Shown here one piece after another: positions 1 to 10,300 of a stretch of 64,000 nucleotides of DNA (its first letter is position 1; each line of letters starts with the position of its first letter). Below the pieces are notes generated by a model. That model was not told the origin of the DNA, ran no database searches, and saw only the letters and a program-made list of their open reading frames with translations. Position numbers and translations under genes: made by a program. This DNA comes from Iphinoe sp. HA4291-MV1 (GTDB taxonomy: Bacteria; Cyanobacteriota; Cyanobacteriia; Cyanobacteriales; Nostocaceae): contig JAHHHH010000004.1 in the NCBI GenBank assembly GCA_019359415.1, positions 62,001-126,000 of the forward strand, read 5' to 3'.

Positions 1-349
1 TGCCAAAGATGGTGTAGCGGTTATCCCGGATTTGTTCGTAAAAGCGATTGCCTGCCCATTCTACCCCAGGTAAAGCGCGATATGCATCTACAAATACACT
101 ACCTGAAGGCAACAGCTTCCCAATCTCAAGAGCAGCTACACTACCTTGCCAGCGTCTTTCTGGTGCATCTGCATCAATGAGAATCATACCTAACTCACAA
201 TCTTGGGGTGTTATTCCCCACTGTTGGAGAGTTAGCTCGTCTTGCATAGGGGCATAGCGAAAAAGTTGTCCCTTATCAAGAGTCTCCAGTATTTGCACTC
301 CTGTGACACAGAGATTGCAATTCCCATCGTAGATAACCAAGTAACTCAT
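1..349 (-). CDS. DCC-family (DUF393) thiol-disulfide oxidoreductase-like protein, partial
   Basis: The reverse strand from an ATG at 349 reads MSYLVIYDGNCNLC and stays open to the window edge, so the C-terminus is missing. The N-terminal DGxCxxC motif directly after a hydrophobic beta strand (LVIYDG) is the signature of the DCC/DUF393 family, small thioredoxin-like proteins with a presumed redox CxxC; their substrates are mostly unknown. The visible 116 codons continue with family-like blocks such as GSVAALEIGKLLP and WAGNRFYEQIRDNRYTIFG. It is divergent from the AraC-type regulator at 492, with about 140 bases of AT-rich DNA between them that could hold both promoters. The family assignment is firm; the function is inferred from the family only. 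Confidence 0.85.
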   Translation of the reverse strand, partial: MSYLVIYDGNCNLCVTGVQILETLDKGQLFRYAPMQDELTLQQWGITPQDCELGMILIDADAPERRWQGSVAALEIGKLLPSGSVFVDAYRALPGVEWAGNRFYEQIRDNRYTIFG

Positions 350-491
350 AGAATTTGCCTATCCTGTTTGAACACTTAGTGTGCTAACATTTATAACATA
401 ATTTTTTTTCTTTTGAAGACATTATCTCAGTTGTCTAAAAAAGTAAGTGTGGGAATCTACCTTAAAAGCGATCATCTATGGGGTGAAAGCA

Positions 492-1397
492 ATGCCAACA
501 GAGGAAATCATAAATGTTGATTTTGCTCAAGAATATCCATATTCACAAATTCTTCCGCGATCGCCCCTTGCAACCAGTTACCATGCCAATTGGGATGGTA
601 TTCGCCTGGATTATCATCAACAGCCAGGATGTGAAACACCAGAACATAGTCCTCAACAGCACGTCATCAGTGTCAGTCTTACAAAACAGCCTATTAACGT
701 AGAACGGGTGTTGAACGGACACGTCCAGCATGAGTGTATTCAATACGGTGACGTTGTAGTCATTCCAGAAAGCAGCTATCACAAATTAAGCTGGGAGATA
801 GAAGCTGAATTTTTAGTCCTTAGTTTAGAAAAAGCTTTCTTTGCTCGTGCTGCCTATGATTCAGTAGATTTGCAACAGGTGGATATTGTACCACATTTTG
901 CTGACTCAGATCCGTTGATTCAACAAATTGGACTGGCACTGCATTCAGAACTGGAATCAGATGGTACGGGTAGCCGTGTGTATATAGAATCTCTAACAAC
1001 AACTCTCTGCATTCATCTACTAAAACACTATTCTGTATCTTCCCCAAAGATTGTTAAACATGCAGAAGGACTTTCGCGTTTGAAGTTGCAGCGAGCTATT
1101 GAATATATCAATCAAAACTTAGAAAAAGATTTAGGATTAGCTGAGATTGCGACAGCAGTGGGGATGAGTATGTATCATTTCTCGCGCCTCTTTAAACAAT
1201 CCACTGGTTTTTCGCCGCACAAATATGTGATGAATTGCAGAATAGAGAGAGCGAAAAGGTTATTAACGAAAACAGAGGAAGCAATGGACGAAATTTATCA
1301 GCAAGTAGGTTTTCAGACCCAAAGCCACTTCACAAATGTCTTTCGCAAACTCATAGGTACAACACCTAAAGCGTATAGAAAACAGGTGAATATATAG
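492..1397 (+). CDS. AraC/XylS-family transcriptional regulator
   Basis: A protein of about 301 residues with a C-terminal AraC-type double helix-turn-helix over the last ~100 residues (IEYINQNLEKDLGLAEIA, then MSMYHFSRLFKQSTGFSPH and the second HTH with GFQTQSHFTNVFRK and GTTPKAYRK). The N-terminal ~190 residues look like the cupin-type sensing half found in many family members (HxxxW-like and GDVVVIPESSYHKL segments). The reading frame could extend to a GTG at 447, but the ATG at 492 has a GGGGTGA stretch just upstream and gives the usual length, so I chose it. The ligand and target genes cannot be read from the sequence. The next genes are on the opposite strand or separated by several hundred bases, so no operon is suggested. 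Confidence 0.9.
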   Translation: MPTEEIINVDFAQEYPYSQILPRSPLATSYHANWDGIRLDYHQQPGCETPEHSPQQHVISVSLTKQPINVERVLNGHVQHECIQYGDVVVIPESSYHKLSWEIEAEFLVLSLEKAFFARAAYDSVDLQQVDIVPHFADSDPLIQQIGLALHSELESDGTGSRVYIESLTTTLCIHLLKHYSVSSPKIVKHAEGLSRLKLQRAIEYINQNLEKDLGLAEIATAVGMSMYHFSRLFKQSTGFSPHKYVMNCRIERAKRLLTKTEEAMDEIYQQVGFQTQSHFTNVFRKLIGTTPKAYRKQVNI

Positions 1398-1486
1398 GTT
1401 TTGTAGCTTTCACATGGTGCGTTAGTGCTACTTGTAATCTACTATCAGCTTTTGAATTGAGGAGAGTGCAAATTCTTTTGCCCTGA

Positions 1487-1939
1487 CTATATTCTAAATA
1501 CTGGATAATCAGGATGTTCCGGATTTGAAATCAACCGCTGATTCTTACAATCTACCAGTAAATCTGATGATTCCAACACAGTCTGACCAATCAGCACCTC
1601 ATCGCCTGCAACCAAAGCAGATTCAGTCGTCTCACGTCCTTCTATCTCAATAATCACAGGTCCAGTCAATCCTACAGCTTCCTGTCTACCATCAGCGTAC
1701 TTTGCTATCTGCTGACCTCGTATTCTTAAACCAAGCTTTTCTACTATTTCCATAGGCAAAACAGTTCGTACTGCGCCAGTATCTACAAGTGCTTGTGTCT
1801 GGTGAACACGTAACTGATTGGGATTAAGTAGTCCTCGCTTGACTAATTCTTCATCCACTGCATTTATGAGTTTCACCTGTACTCTGACTTCTCCGATGTC
1901 CTCGCTAACCACACGCTCAGAACGATTAAAACTTAACAT
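1487..1939 (-). CDS. Retropepsin-like (clan AA) aspartic protease domain protein
   Basis: A 150-residue protein with the motif ALVDTGAVRTVLPMEIVEKLGL, in which D-T-G is the active-site loop of single-domain, retroviral-type aspartic proteases that work as homodimers. The second half has the hydrophobic strand pattern of the fold (VGLTGPVIIEIEGR, LIGQTVLESSDLLVDC). An ILE-GLN-rich hairpin (LIGQTVLE) replaces the usual LLGxxxL motif but fits it. A GGAGG ribosome binding site lies just upstream of the ATG (1947-1955 on the complementary strand). In cyanobacteria such proteins are common and of unknown substrate. It stands alone between the AraC-type gene and dps, transcribed away from dps. Confidence 0.8.
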   Translation of the reverse strand: MLSFNRSERVVSEDIGEVRVQVKLINAVDEELVKRGLLNPNQLRVHQTQALVDTGAVRTVLPMEIVEKLGLRIRGQQIAKYADGRQEAVGLTGPVIIEIEGRETTESALVAGDEVLIGQTVLESSDLLVDCKNQRLISNPEHPDYPVFRI

Positions 1940-2225
1940 ATAACCTGTACCTCCAAATTACCAGAGCATCTGCAACGCCTAAACGAAGTGAGTCAAATTG
2001 AGCTTGCTTTCCCTCACGACTTTTTGCAAAATGACACGATTCGCGATCGCCTTTACGGTGGTACATTCAGTACCATAGATAACCATCACAATTGAAAGAA
2101 CAACAAATAATTAATAAAAATTATAACTTTTTAAGCAAAAATTCCATCTGTCGGTAGAGAGTTTCCGACATCATAGTAGTGTCTGTAGACTTGTCTTGTC
2201 GTACCAATGAGCAGAGGCACCAACC

Positions 2226-2789
2226 ATGAGCGACAAAGCTTCATCACGTCTATATCCAACCCGTATTGATATTCCCGTTGAGGCACGCAAGCAGATTATT
2301 GCAATTCTCAATCAGACTCTAGCAGCTAGTTTGGATTTGAAAACCCAAGCGAAGCAAGCGCATTGGAATGTCAAAGGCAACGACTTCTTCCAGTTACACG
2401 AATTGTTTGATGAAATTGCAACTGAGTTAGAAGAGTTCATTGATTTATTTGCCGAACGCATCACGGCTTTAGCTGGCTATGCGCTGGGTACAGCGCGCTT
2501 AGCTGCTGCAAATTCAATTTTACCTGAATATCCTCTAGATATCGATGCAGGATTAGATCATGTCGCCGCTTTGGCAGACCGTTTTGCACCCTATGCCAAG
2601 CACCTACGCGAAGCGATCAACAAAACGACTGAATTAGGGGATGCTGACACCGCTGACCTTTACACCGAAGTGTCTCGCACCATTGACAAGCAGCTGTGGT
2701 TCTTAGAAGCCCACCTGCAAGCGTCTACCACACAAGGCGGAAACGGTGCAACAGCCACCAAAATTGGAGAAAAAGCTACTGTCAAATAA
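2226..2789 (+). CDS. dps: Dps-family ferritin-like DNA-protection protein
   Basis: A 187-residue four-helix-bundle protein of the Dps family. The block AKQAHWNVKGNDFFQLHELFDE followed by TELEEFIDLFAERI carries the ferroxidase ligands expected at the dimer interface (His of HWN, then His/Asp/Glu in the LHELFDE and ELEEF turns). Dps proteins form dodecamers in the cytoplasm, oxidise ferrous iron with peroxide and store it; some bind DNA. The C-terminal tail (after LEAHLQAS) is Thr/Gly/Lys rich and may be flexible. It is monocistronic by spacing, with a hairpin 54 bases after the stop. The family is certain; whether this paralogue binds DNA is not visible. Confidence 0.95.
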   Translation: MSDKASSRLYPTRIDIPVEARKQIIAILNQTLAASLDLKTQAKQAHWNVKGNDFFQLHELFDEIATELEEFIDLFAERITALAGYALGTARLAAANSILPEYPLDIDAGLDHVAALADRFAPYAKHLREAINKTTELGDADTADLYTEVSRTIDKQLWFLEAHLQASTTQGGNGATATKIGEKATVK

Positions 2790-2842
2790 GTCTCTTGTAG
2801 CTCATAGCTAATGGCGTTAATTTAGTCATATATTGTAGGTAG

Positions 2843-2867
2843 GCTGGGTTTCGTTTTTTAACCCAGC
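2843..2867 (+). terminator. Hairpin downstream of dps
   Basis: An 8-bp perfect stem (GCTGGGTT at 2843-2850 with AACCCAGC at 2860-2867) and a loop rich in T. No T-run follows the right arm, so it is a weak candidate for a rho-independent terminator. GTAGG-CTGGGTTTCG-type hairpins are also dispersed in cyanobacterial genomes. Confidence 0.4.
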
Positions 2868-2989
2868 TTATCTGTTAGGAAACACTTAGCTTAATTCAAC
2901 TTATATATATAGCAATCCTATATGAGTTGTAAAAATCGCTGGAGTCCAGAAACCGGGTTTCTAGTTTTTCACAAATGATTTATGACTGC

Positions 2990-3116
2990 TATAGGAATCC
3001 GGTTTGATTTGGTGAACTAACTCGTAGGGGGAGGGAACAGGGAACTCTTAACAGGGAACTCTTAAGAAGGAATAAAGGTGTACCTAGCTGAGCAAAAATC
3101 AAATAGGAATCCTATA
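2990..3116. repeat. Degenerate inverted-repeat (MITE-like) element
   Basis: The ends match as inverted repeats: TATAGGAATCC then GGTTTGATTT on the left (2990-3010) against AAAATCAAATAGGAATCCTATA on the right (about 3095-3116), roughly 20 of 24 positions by eye. The interior has no coding sequence. This looks like an old miniature transposable element. I see no clear target duplication, so the call is tentative. Confidence 0.4.
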
Positions 3117-3510
3117 TATTAGGTTATTGTTACATGAAAAGAAAATCCTTTAGCAATTTCCTTTTGGTAAGTACGGCACTTCCAAGTGCGTACTTTTCAT
3201 TTTATATATACGTGTTTTAAGATTGAGATAGTTGAAAACCAGACGCAATTCGAGAAATCTCAAGAAAAAGTTTCTTTCATCGTTATGTCAAAATCGCTGT
3301 TGTAACTTAGTATTCAATCAGACTCAAGTGGAGTATTTATTCACTAAAATTCCTAATTTTGCAATCAATTGAAGATAATCATTTCTGCACTATTGCCGCA
3401 AAGAGAAAGTTTGTTATTGCTGGCAAGTGTAACCAGAATTGATAACAGATAGCCAACAAGTATGCTTGATGTTTTTACTGCGATAAATCATTAAAATGGA
3501 GATACAATTT

Positions 3511-4227
3511 ATGACTCCCAATACCAAAACTCACCTCATTCATGATAGAAATGCACGTGGTCGTACTAAGCTAGGCTGGCTCGATAGTTACCACACATTT
3601 TCCTTTGGTGGTTTTTACGATCCAAACCGCATAGGATTTAGTGCTCTACGAGTCATTAACGATGACCGCGTTGTTCCCGGTGCTGGTTTTCCAACCCACG
3701 GACACCGCGATATGGAAATCCTCACCTATGTTTTGGAAGGAGCAATAGAACATAAAGACAGCTTGGGAAATGGTTCAGTCATACGTCCGGGTGAAGCGCA
3801 AATTATGAGCGCTGGTACTGGTATTATGCACAGCGAATACAATCCTTCTGAAACTGAACCAGTTCACCTACTACAAATTTGGATTCTTCCTAACCAGCAA
3901 GGATTGCAACCCAGGTATGAACAAAAAACGTTTTCCCTTGAAGAAAGACGTGGAAAACTGCGTTTAATTGGTGCTAAAGATGGGCGTGATGGTGCTATCA
4001 CTATTTATCAAGATGTTGACTTATACACATCTGTTTTGGAACCTGGTGATATTATAAGTTATCACGTCGAACCCAATCGTCATGCTTGGTTGCAAATCGC
4101 TCAAGGTATCGTCACCTTAAACGGTGAAGAACTTAGAGCAGGTGATGGAGTGCAAATAAGTGGCGAAGAACAACTTGAAATTAGCACTAACATCGGTGCA
4201 GAAATCTTGCTTTTCGATTTGGCGTGA
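3511..4227 (+). CDS. Pirin-family bicupin protein
   Basis: A 238-residue pirin. The N-terminal cupin has [19 protein letters not shown] and [15 protein letters not shown], which place the three His and one Glu ligands of the metal site. The C-terminal cupin ([30 protein letters not shown]) is the degenerate second barrel typical of the family. Bacterial pirins resembling YhhW can act as quercetinase-like dioxygenases in vitro; the physiological substrate is usually unknown. I prefer the ATG at 3511 to the one at 3496, because GGAGA at 3498-3502 sits at a normal distance only from the later start. It is followed by a hairpin at 4308. Confidence 0.9.
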   Translation: MTPNTKTHLIHDRNARGRTKLGWLDSYHTFSFGGFYDPNRIGFSALRVINDDRVVPGAGFPTHGHRDMEILTYVLEGAIEHKDSLGNGSVIRPGEAQIMSAGTGIMHSEYNPSETEPVHLLQIWILPNQQGLQPRYEQKTFSLEERRGKLRLIGAKDGRDGAITIYQDVDLYTSVLEPGDIISYHVEPNRHAWLQIAQGIVTLNGEELRAGDGVQISGEEQLEISTNIGAEILLFDLA

Positions 4228-4307
4228 GAAGTCGCTGAAGAAATGAAAATTCTTCGTTAGCAGCTGCTCATTCTCAATATTTTCTAGGGAGGTAGGAACT
4301 GCTAGCC

Positions 4308-4334
4308 TTGCTTCTAGGTTCAACCTAGGAGCAA
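4308..4334 (+). terminator. Hairpin after the pirin gene
   Basis: TTGCTTCTAGGTT (4308-4320) pairs with AACCTAGGAGCAA (4322-4334), 12 of 13 positions. It lies between convergent genes (pirin on plus, secreted protein on minus) and could end transcription from both sides, although no clean T-run follows. Confidence 0.45.
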
Positions 4335-4397
4335 GACTACCATTTAGCAAAGGTAATTTTTTTCGGGTTTTCCGTTATGCTCCGAAAGAAGTACTGA

Positions 4398-4886
4398 TTA
4401 ATCACGATACCAATTCACCTCTAATCCTTGATTTTGCCCTGAGTACATATCTTTGTATGAGTTATAGCCTACCATTTTCATCTGGTTTCCCTCAACTTTC
4501 AAAGAAAGAAATCGTTGAAAAAAGTTTATCTTTCCGGGGCTAGTGATTTGAATTGTAAAGTAAGTTCCATCAGTCACTTTAGTTATATTTTTGTAGCTCA
4601 GCTTTTTATCTTTACCATACTTTATTGTAGTTGGTGTAATTGATAGGGTTTCTCCTCTACCATTAGACCACTTACCAATGTATGGTTGCGAAGAATTTGC
4701 TAATAGTAAATATTTACTGGTTTGTTTGTCAAACTTAGTTATATGGCTATTTTCAAAAGCTAGTCCACGAACATCTGTTGCTGGATTTTGGGCAATTACC
4801 GGTGTTTGGGAAAGAGTATATCCACCAACTGAAGTAGCTATAAAAAGTCCTAAGGCAGTCAATTGCTTGTTGAAAAAGGTATACAT
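4398..4886 (-). CDS. Small secreted protein of unknown function
   Basis: A 162-residue protein with a typical signal peptide (KQLTALGLFIATSVGGYTL followed by a likely AQN cleavage region). The mature part has a beta-rich pattern (YIGKWSNGRGETLSIT, YFTIQITSPGK, FLSLKVEGNQMKMVGYNS) similar to small lipocalin-like or copper-resistance-type beta proteins, but I do not recognise a family. It is followed on the same strand, 120 bases upstream in transcription terms, by another small secreted protein (5006-5377), so the two may be expressed together, though the spacing allows separate promoters. Confidence 0.65.
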   Translation of the reverse strand: MYTFFNKQLTALGLFIATSVGGYTLSQTPVIAQNPATDVRGLAFENSHITKFDKQTSKYLLLANSSQPYIGKWSNGRGETLSITPTTIKYGKDKKLSYKNITKVTDGTYFTIQITSPGKINFFQRFLSLKVEGNQMKMVGYNSYKDMYSGQNQGLEVNWYRD

Positions 4887-5005
4887 AATTTTTCTTTTTT
4901 TTAGTTATTTTGAAAAAAATCATTTCTTTCCCTGACTACTGATTGTTAAAAAAAAGAAATTTAGCAAAGTTCAGAATCAAGATACGATTTCTTGTAGCCA
5001 TACAA

Positions 5006-5377
5006 TTACCGGATGATTTGCATCTTCGTAATTAAAGTTTCTAGTCGGGATTTACCGCAAGGCTCAGCACTTTGACAATCATTAACTGAAACTTGGTTAT
5101 AAGATAGCTGCACTTTCTTGTTTAGAAAACGTTTTTTATTTGCACAAGTCTCAAACGATGCACCGACACTGTTATACTGTTTTCCTTTGTCATCTACTAA
5201 GTTGACATAGCACATGATGTCACCATTTACCATGCTTTTTACTGTGGCAATTGTGGGTCTTGCAACTGGTTTCTTTGCTTGTACAGCAGTGTAGTTACCC
5301 AGCGAGCCAATAGCAGAGGCGGTAAAGACAGATATAGATAGGCATATAGCTTGGAAATGTATTTTTTTACCTTGCAT
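5006..5377 (-). CDS. Small secreted cysteine-containing protein of unknown function
   Basis: A 123-residue protein with a signal peptide (residues ~1-35, hydrophobic core ICLSISVFTASAIG, probable cleavage near VQAKK). The mature protein has four cysteines (MCYVNL, ETCANK, NDCQSAEPCGK), which could form two disulfides outside the cytoplasm. I recognise no family. An OB-fold-like strand order is possible (MCYVNLVDDKGKQYNSVGA). It is upstream of the other small secreted gene on the same strand. Confidence 0.6.
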   Translation of the reverse strand: MQGKKIHFQAICLSISVFTASAIGSLGNYTAVQAKKPVARPTIATVKSMVNGDIMCYVNLVDDKGKQYNSVGASFETCANKKRFLNKKVQLSYNQVSVNDCQSAEPCGKSRLETLITKMQIIR

Positions 5378-5705
5378 CGTTTTGTACTCCTTTGTCTTAA
5401 GCTGTCAGTCCATGCAGTGGCTCCTCGGCACTCAGAATTATTTTGGTTAGTAATAGCAAGATTAAAACATTTTTCGCAAGAACTGAAAAGACAACATGGG
5501 AACTTAGTATGTAAACTTACCTATATATAATCTTATTTGTAGCATTCCTCTTTAGATAGATTAGACGACTGAACGGAAAAAGTATATTGAAATGGAATAC
5601 TAAGTGGTTCAAGTAAGAGCTTTATGCTAGCTAAACAATTTCTCTATCAACGGCTCCCGTTTTGCTTCAGTTCCAGTTTATTTCTTCTTAGGTGCTTTGT
5701 AAGTC
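5378..5705. other. Divergent intergenic region before the RND operon
   Basis: About 330 AT-rich bases between the divergent secreted-protein gene and the RND adaptor gene. Both promoters should lie here. I see no confident operator, RNA gene or repeat. Confidence 0.5.
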
Positions 5706-7085
5706 ATGAAATCTCCTGAGCCTCAAACTCATCTTGAAGATAATCGCCAAGAGACCGAATTGGAAGAGCCACCCCGCAGATCGCGAAGGTGGCTTTGGCT
5801 ATTGTTAGCCCTAGTACTACTAGCAGGCGGAGGTTTTGCACTTTGGCGTTGGCTGGCTCCTCAAAGCAAAGCACCCGTAACTGCTAACGCTCAACCGCCA
5901 GCACCAAGAGTCAAGGTATCTACAGTACAAGCTGGTATTATTGAGGATAGTGAACAGTTCCTTGCGAGGTTGGAATCACGCCGCTCAGTGACTCTTCAGC
6001 CGAGAGTTCAGGGTCAAGTCGCACAAATATTTGTCAAGTACGGAGATACAGTGGCTGTGGGGAGTCCCATTATCCAAGTAGACGCCAGACAGCAACAAGC
6101 AGCGGTTAGTAGTGTAAATGCTGCTGCTGAAGTATCTCAGTCACAATTGGAGAATGCTCGTGCTAGCATCAGATCCCTAGAAGCTGAACGGTTATCTAAA
6201 TTAGCTGATTTGAAGTTGAATCAGCAGGAGTATCAAAGGTATACCAATTTGTCAGATCAAGGAGCTGTCTCTCGACAGACAAGGGATCAGTATGCCAACA
6301 GGCTGGAAACATCACAAGCTGCTGTCCGTGAAACAGAAGCTCAAATTAGAGCGCAGGAAGCTACCATTAGGCAATTTGAAAAATCTTTAAAGCAAGCACA
6401 AGCCAATATCAGAGAACAACAAGTCCAGCTTCAGTACTACAGAATTACCGCTCCCTTTGCTGGCACAGTTGGGAACATACCAGTGAAAGTTGGTGATTTT
6501 GTCAATACGTCTACACAATTAGTTACCATTACTCAAAACCAACCTTTAGAACTAAATGTTTATGTGCCTGTTGAGCGCGGCTCTCAACTCCGTGAAGGAA
6601 CGCCGGTAGAGGTTTTGGACGCACAAGGCAAGAGTATAGGTATGAGTCGAGTATCTTTTATAGCTCCTAGTGCTAATAATAGTGCTAATAATAATACTCA
6701 ATCTATACTCATTAAATCGCTCTTTGATAACTCAAAAAATCAACTACGTGCAGATCAGTTAGCTTACGCAAGAGTAATCTGGAGTAAGCGCCCAGGAGTA
6801 TTGATACCAGCAACAGCAGTCACTCGTGTGGCGGGAGAAACTTTTGTTTTTGTAGCAGTTCCAGCACCACCAAAATCTTCTCAAGGACAAAAAGCTCAAG
6901 GACAAAAAACACAAGAAAATCAGCAAGGAGCATTCCAACTGGTAGCTCGACAAAAACGCGTGAAGCTAGGCAACATCACAGGTAATAACTACCAAGTTCT
7001 TGAAGGATTAGAGCCAGGAGACAGAATTATTGTTTCGGGGCTACTCAATCTTAGGGATGGCGTTCCCGTTATTCCCGAGTCTTAG
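5706..7085 (+). CDS. RND efflux periplasmic adaptor (membrane fusion protein)
   Basis: A 459-residue AcrA/MexA-type adaptor. It begins with a charged stretch and one membrane anchor (residues ~29-48, LWLLLALVLLAGGGFALW), then a split lipoyl domain (SVTLQPRVQGQVAQIFVKYGD and later YYRITAPFAGTVGNIPVKVGDFV), a long alpha-hairpin of ~120 residues between the two halves, the beta-barrel and the membrane-proximal domain (QVLEGLEPGDRIIVSGLLNLRDG). A Gln/Ser-rich insert (SSQGQKAQGQK) near residue 395 is a linker expansion. It bridges the RND pump encoded 230 bases downstream to an outer-membrane channel that is not encoded in this window. The substrate is unknown. Confidence 0.93.
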   Translation: MKSPEPQTHLEDNRQETELEEPPRRSRRWLWLLLALVLLAGGGFALWRWLAPQSKAPVTANAQPPAPRVKVSTVQAGIIEDSEQFLARLESRRSVTLQPRVQGQVAQIFVKYGDTVAVGSPIIQVDARQQQAAVSSVNAAAEVSQSQLENARASIRSLEAERLSKLADLKLNQQEYQRYTNLSDQGAVSRQTRDQYANRLETSQAAVRETEAQIRAQEATIRQFEKSLKQAQANIREQQVQLQYYRITAPFAGTVGNIPVKVGDFVNTSTQLVTITQNQPLELNVYVPVERGSQLREGTPVEVLDAQGKSIGMSRVSFIAPSANNSANNNTQSILIKSLFDNSKNQLRADQLAYARVIWSKRPGVLIPATAVTRVAGETFVFVAVPAPPKSSQGQKAQGQKTQENQQGAFQLVARQKRVKLGNITGNNYQVLEGLEPGDRIIVSGLLNLRDGVPVIPES

Positions 7086-7313
7086 CAATAGGAGCAAGGA
7101 GAAAGGGACAAGACAATTCAAATTTCAAATTTCAAAATATGCCCTACAGGACATGTAGTGTGTCCTCTGGACGCAGCGATTACAAAATTTTCAAATCTCC
7201 CTTTACTCTACGGCAGTTGCTCCAACGGGGGGAACCCCTGCAGGCAACTTCTCTCCGCACCGCAGTGCCTCCCCTACTCTCTATTTCGTAATTCCCTATT
7301 ACTTTATTTTCCT

Positions 7314-10300
7314 ATGTTTGTTGACTTCTTCATCAAGCGACCTGTCTTCACGAGTGTTTGCGCGATCTTAATTTTGCTAGTTGGAGCAATTAGTATCCCT
7401 ACACTACCCACAGCACAGTATCCAGAAATTAGTCCAGTTCAAGTAAACGTTACTGCAAACTATGTTGGAGCCAATGCTGAGACTGTAGAAAACACTGTTA
7501 CAACTGTCTTGGAACGACAGATCAACGGTGTTGAGGGCATGAAGTACATGACCTCGAGTAGCACTAACACTGGTAATAGTACTATTACGGTCACTTTTGA
7601 CGCATCCCGAAACAAAGATATTGCAGCAGTCGATGTGCAAAACCGAGTGTCGTTGGCTGAACCGCAGTTGCCAGAACCAGTACAACGGACTGGGGTTACT
7701 GTGAGTAAGCAGTCCTCTAACATTCTGTTGGCAATAGGGTTATATAGTGAAAAAAACGAGTTCGACAACGTATTTTTAAGCAACTATGCCGACCTCTACT
7801 TAGTAGATGGTCTCAAAAGAGTTGAAGGTGTAAGTGAGGCGCGAATTTTTGGTGAACGCCGCTATGCCATGCGTCTGTGGCTTGACCCCAACCGCCTTGC
7901 CAGTCGCAACCTGACCGCCCAAGATGTGATTGATGCTCTTAACGAACAAAACATACAGGTGGGGGCTGGGCAAATCGGTCAGCAGCCAGCTCCCAAGGAT
8001 CAAATGTATCAAATAGACCTGAGAGCGCTGAGCCGACTCACGGAACCATCCGAATTTGAGGAAATGGTTTTGAAAACAGATACGAATGGCACGCTTATCA
8101 AGCTCAAAGATGTGGGTCGAGCAGAACTGGGGGCTGAGAATTATAGCACATTCCTGCGCTTTAAAGGTCAAGAGGGTGTGGGTATAGGAATATTTGCTAT
8201 ACCAGGAAGCAATGCTTTGGACGTTGCTAAGGCAGTTAAAGCTGAAATGGCGCAACTTGAAAGAGATTTCCCGCCTGGATTAGAATATAAGGTAGCCTTT
8301 GATACGACTTCGTTTGTGGAAGCATCCCTTGCCGAAGTCGTTAAGACGCTGTTTGAGGCACTTGTTCTGGTCATTGTGGTGATTTTTGTCTTCTTGCAGG
8401 ACTGGCGCGCCACTCTCATTCCCGTCGTAGTCATTCCTCTGACATTAATTGGGACTTTTGCCTTTATTAAAGTTTTTGGGTTTTCAATCAATACCTTAAC
8501 CTTATTTGGTCTGACTTTAGCGACTGGATTGGTTGTTGACGATGCAATCATCGTCGTCGAGGACATTTCTCGCTTGATTGAAAATGAAGAAATGTCACCG
8601 CGTCAGGCTGCTTCTTCAGCCATGCACGAACTTTTCGGCGCAGTCATTGCGACTTCTCTGGTGCTCATGGCTGTATTTGTTCCTGTTGCTTTCTTTCCAG
8701 GTTCTACAGGACAGATTTATCGCCAATTTGCGTTGACAATTGCCTTCTCAATGGCAATTTCTACCTTTCTTGCTATTACCCTAACTCCTTCGCTCTCATC
8801 TCTGGTGCTACGTAAGGGACAAAAACCAGGTGGTTGGCTAGGCTGGGTGTTTGCAAAATTTAATAACTTAATTGATTGGACGCGCAGGCAATACGAGCGA
8901 GCGCTTATCTTTTTAAATCGTTTCAGAGCAATCGTAGTGCTACTGTTTATCCTCTCTCTAGGACTAACAGGGTTGCTTTACACTCGCGTACCAACGGCAT
9001 TTATTCCTGAGGAAGACCAAGGCTATTTCATCACGATTATTCAAGCACCAGAAGGTGTTTCGCTCAACTACACCAGCAAAGTCATGCGTCAGGTAGAAGA
9101 ACAACTTCTCAAATTGCCTGAAGTTGAGGGAACTTTCGCTATAGGTGGCTTTGCTGTTAGCGGCGGCGGTACTGCCAACAGTGGTGGGATTTTTACAACC
9201 CTCAAGCCTTGGGAGAAGCGTGGAGAAGGTCATTCTGTAGAAGCAATTATTAACAATCTGCGAGCAAAGTTTTCTACGATTACAGATGCGCGAGTTTTGT
9301 CAGTTAATCCACCCGCAATTCAGGGTTTAGGCAGTTTTGGTGGTTTCCAATTTGAGCTACAAGACAGAAGAGGCAATAGTGGCTTGGAGACTATGGTGCA
9401 AGTTATGGGTCAGTTACTCCAACGGGGAAATCAGACGCCAGGATTGCAAGCTGTGTTTAGTACTTTTGCTGTAAACACACCTCAGCTTTTGATTGAAGTA
9501 GACCGCAATAAAGCCAAAGCGCTGCAGATTGATGTAGATACAATTTTTAATACTTTACAAAGTTACTTAGGTTCACAGTACGTCAACGACTTTAACTACC
9601 TCCAGCGGACTTACCGAGTTTACATTCAAGCTGATGCTCAGTTTCGCTCTAATCCTGAGGATATTGGTCGATTGTATGTTCGTTCTACTAACAACCAAAT
9701 GGTTCCCCTAAGCAATCTTGTGAAAATTGTCTCAACAACTGGGGCGCAAACAATTAACCACTACAACTTGTTTAGGTCTATTGAAATTAACGGTGGAGCT
9801 GCTCCGGGTTCTAGCTCAGGACAAGCTATTGAAGCGATGCAGCGAGTGGCAAAGGAAGTTTTACCGGCAGGTTATGGTTACGAATGGTCGGGAATCTCAG
9901 CTGAAGAGCAACAGTCCGGCGGTCAAGCACCTTTGATTTTTGGTTTGGGACTTGTCTTTGTGTTCCTAGTGCTGGCTGCTCAGTATGAGAATTACGTTGA
10001 CCCCTTAATTATTATGTTTTCAGTTCCCTTGGCTATCTTGGGGGCACTGTTGGCACAGTCTTTGCGGGGTCTGCCTAATGATGTATACTCTCAAGTCGGT
10101 CTAGTGATGCTGATTGGTTTGGCAAGTAAGAACGCCATTTTGATTGTAGAGTTTGCCAACCAACTACGTGACCAAGGGTGGTCAATCACTAAAGCAGCGA
10201 TAGGAGCATCTGAACAGCGCTTGCGACCAATTCTCATGACTTCCTTTGCTTTTATTTTGGGTGTTTGGCCATTGTTAAATCCCGAAGGAGCAGGAGCAGC

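Larger units (their letters stand above)
2790..3510. other. 720-base intergenic region with repeats
   Basis: There is no credible gene between dps and the pirin gene. The stretch holds a hairpin just after dps (2843-2867), one AGAAACCGGGTTTCT quasi-palindrome at 2948-2962 and a 127-base degenerate inverted-repeat element (2990-3116). The right half (3120-3495) is AT-rich and shows no further structure that I could recognise. Confidence 0.7.

Noticed and set aside
7158-7313. Longer N-terminus of the RND pump
   Set aside because: The extra 52 residues begin at GTG and have no relation to the standard MFVDFFIKRPVF start of RND pumps.
7404-8566. Several minus-strand frames opposite the RND pump
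   Set aside because: They are shadows of a fully supported membrane protein gene and have no family-like sequence.
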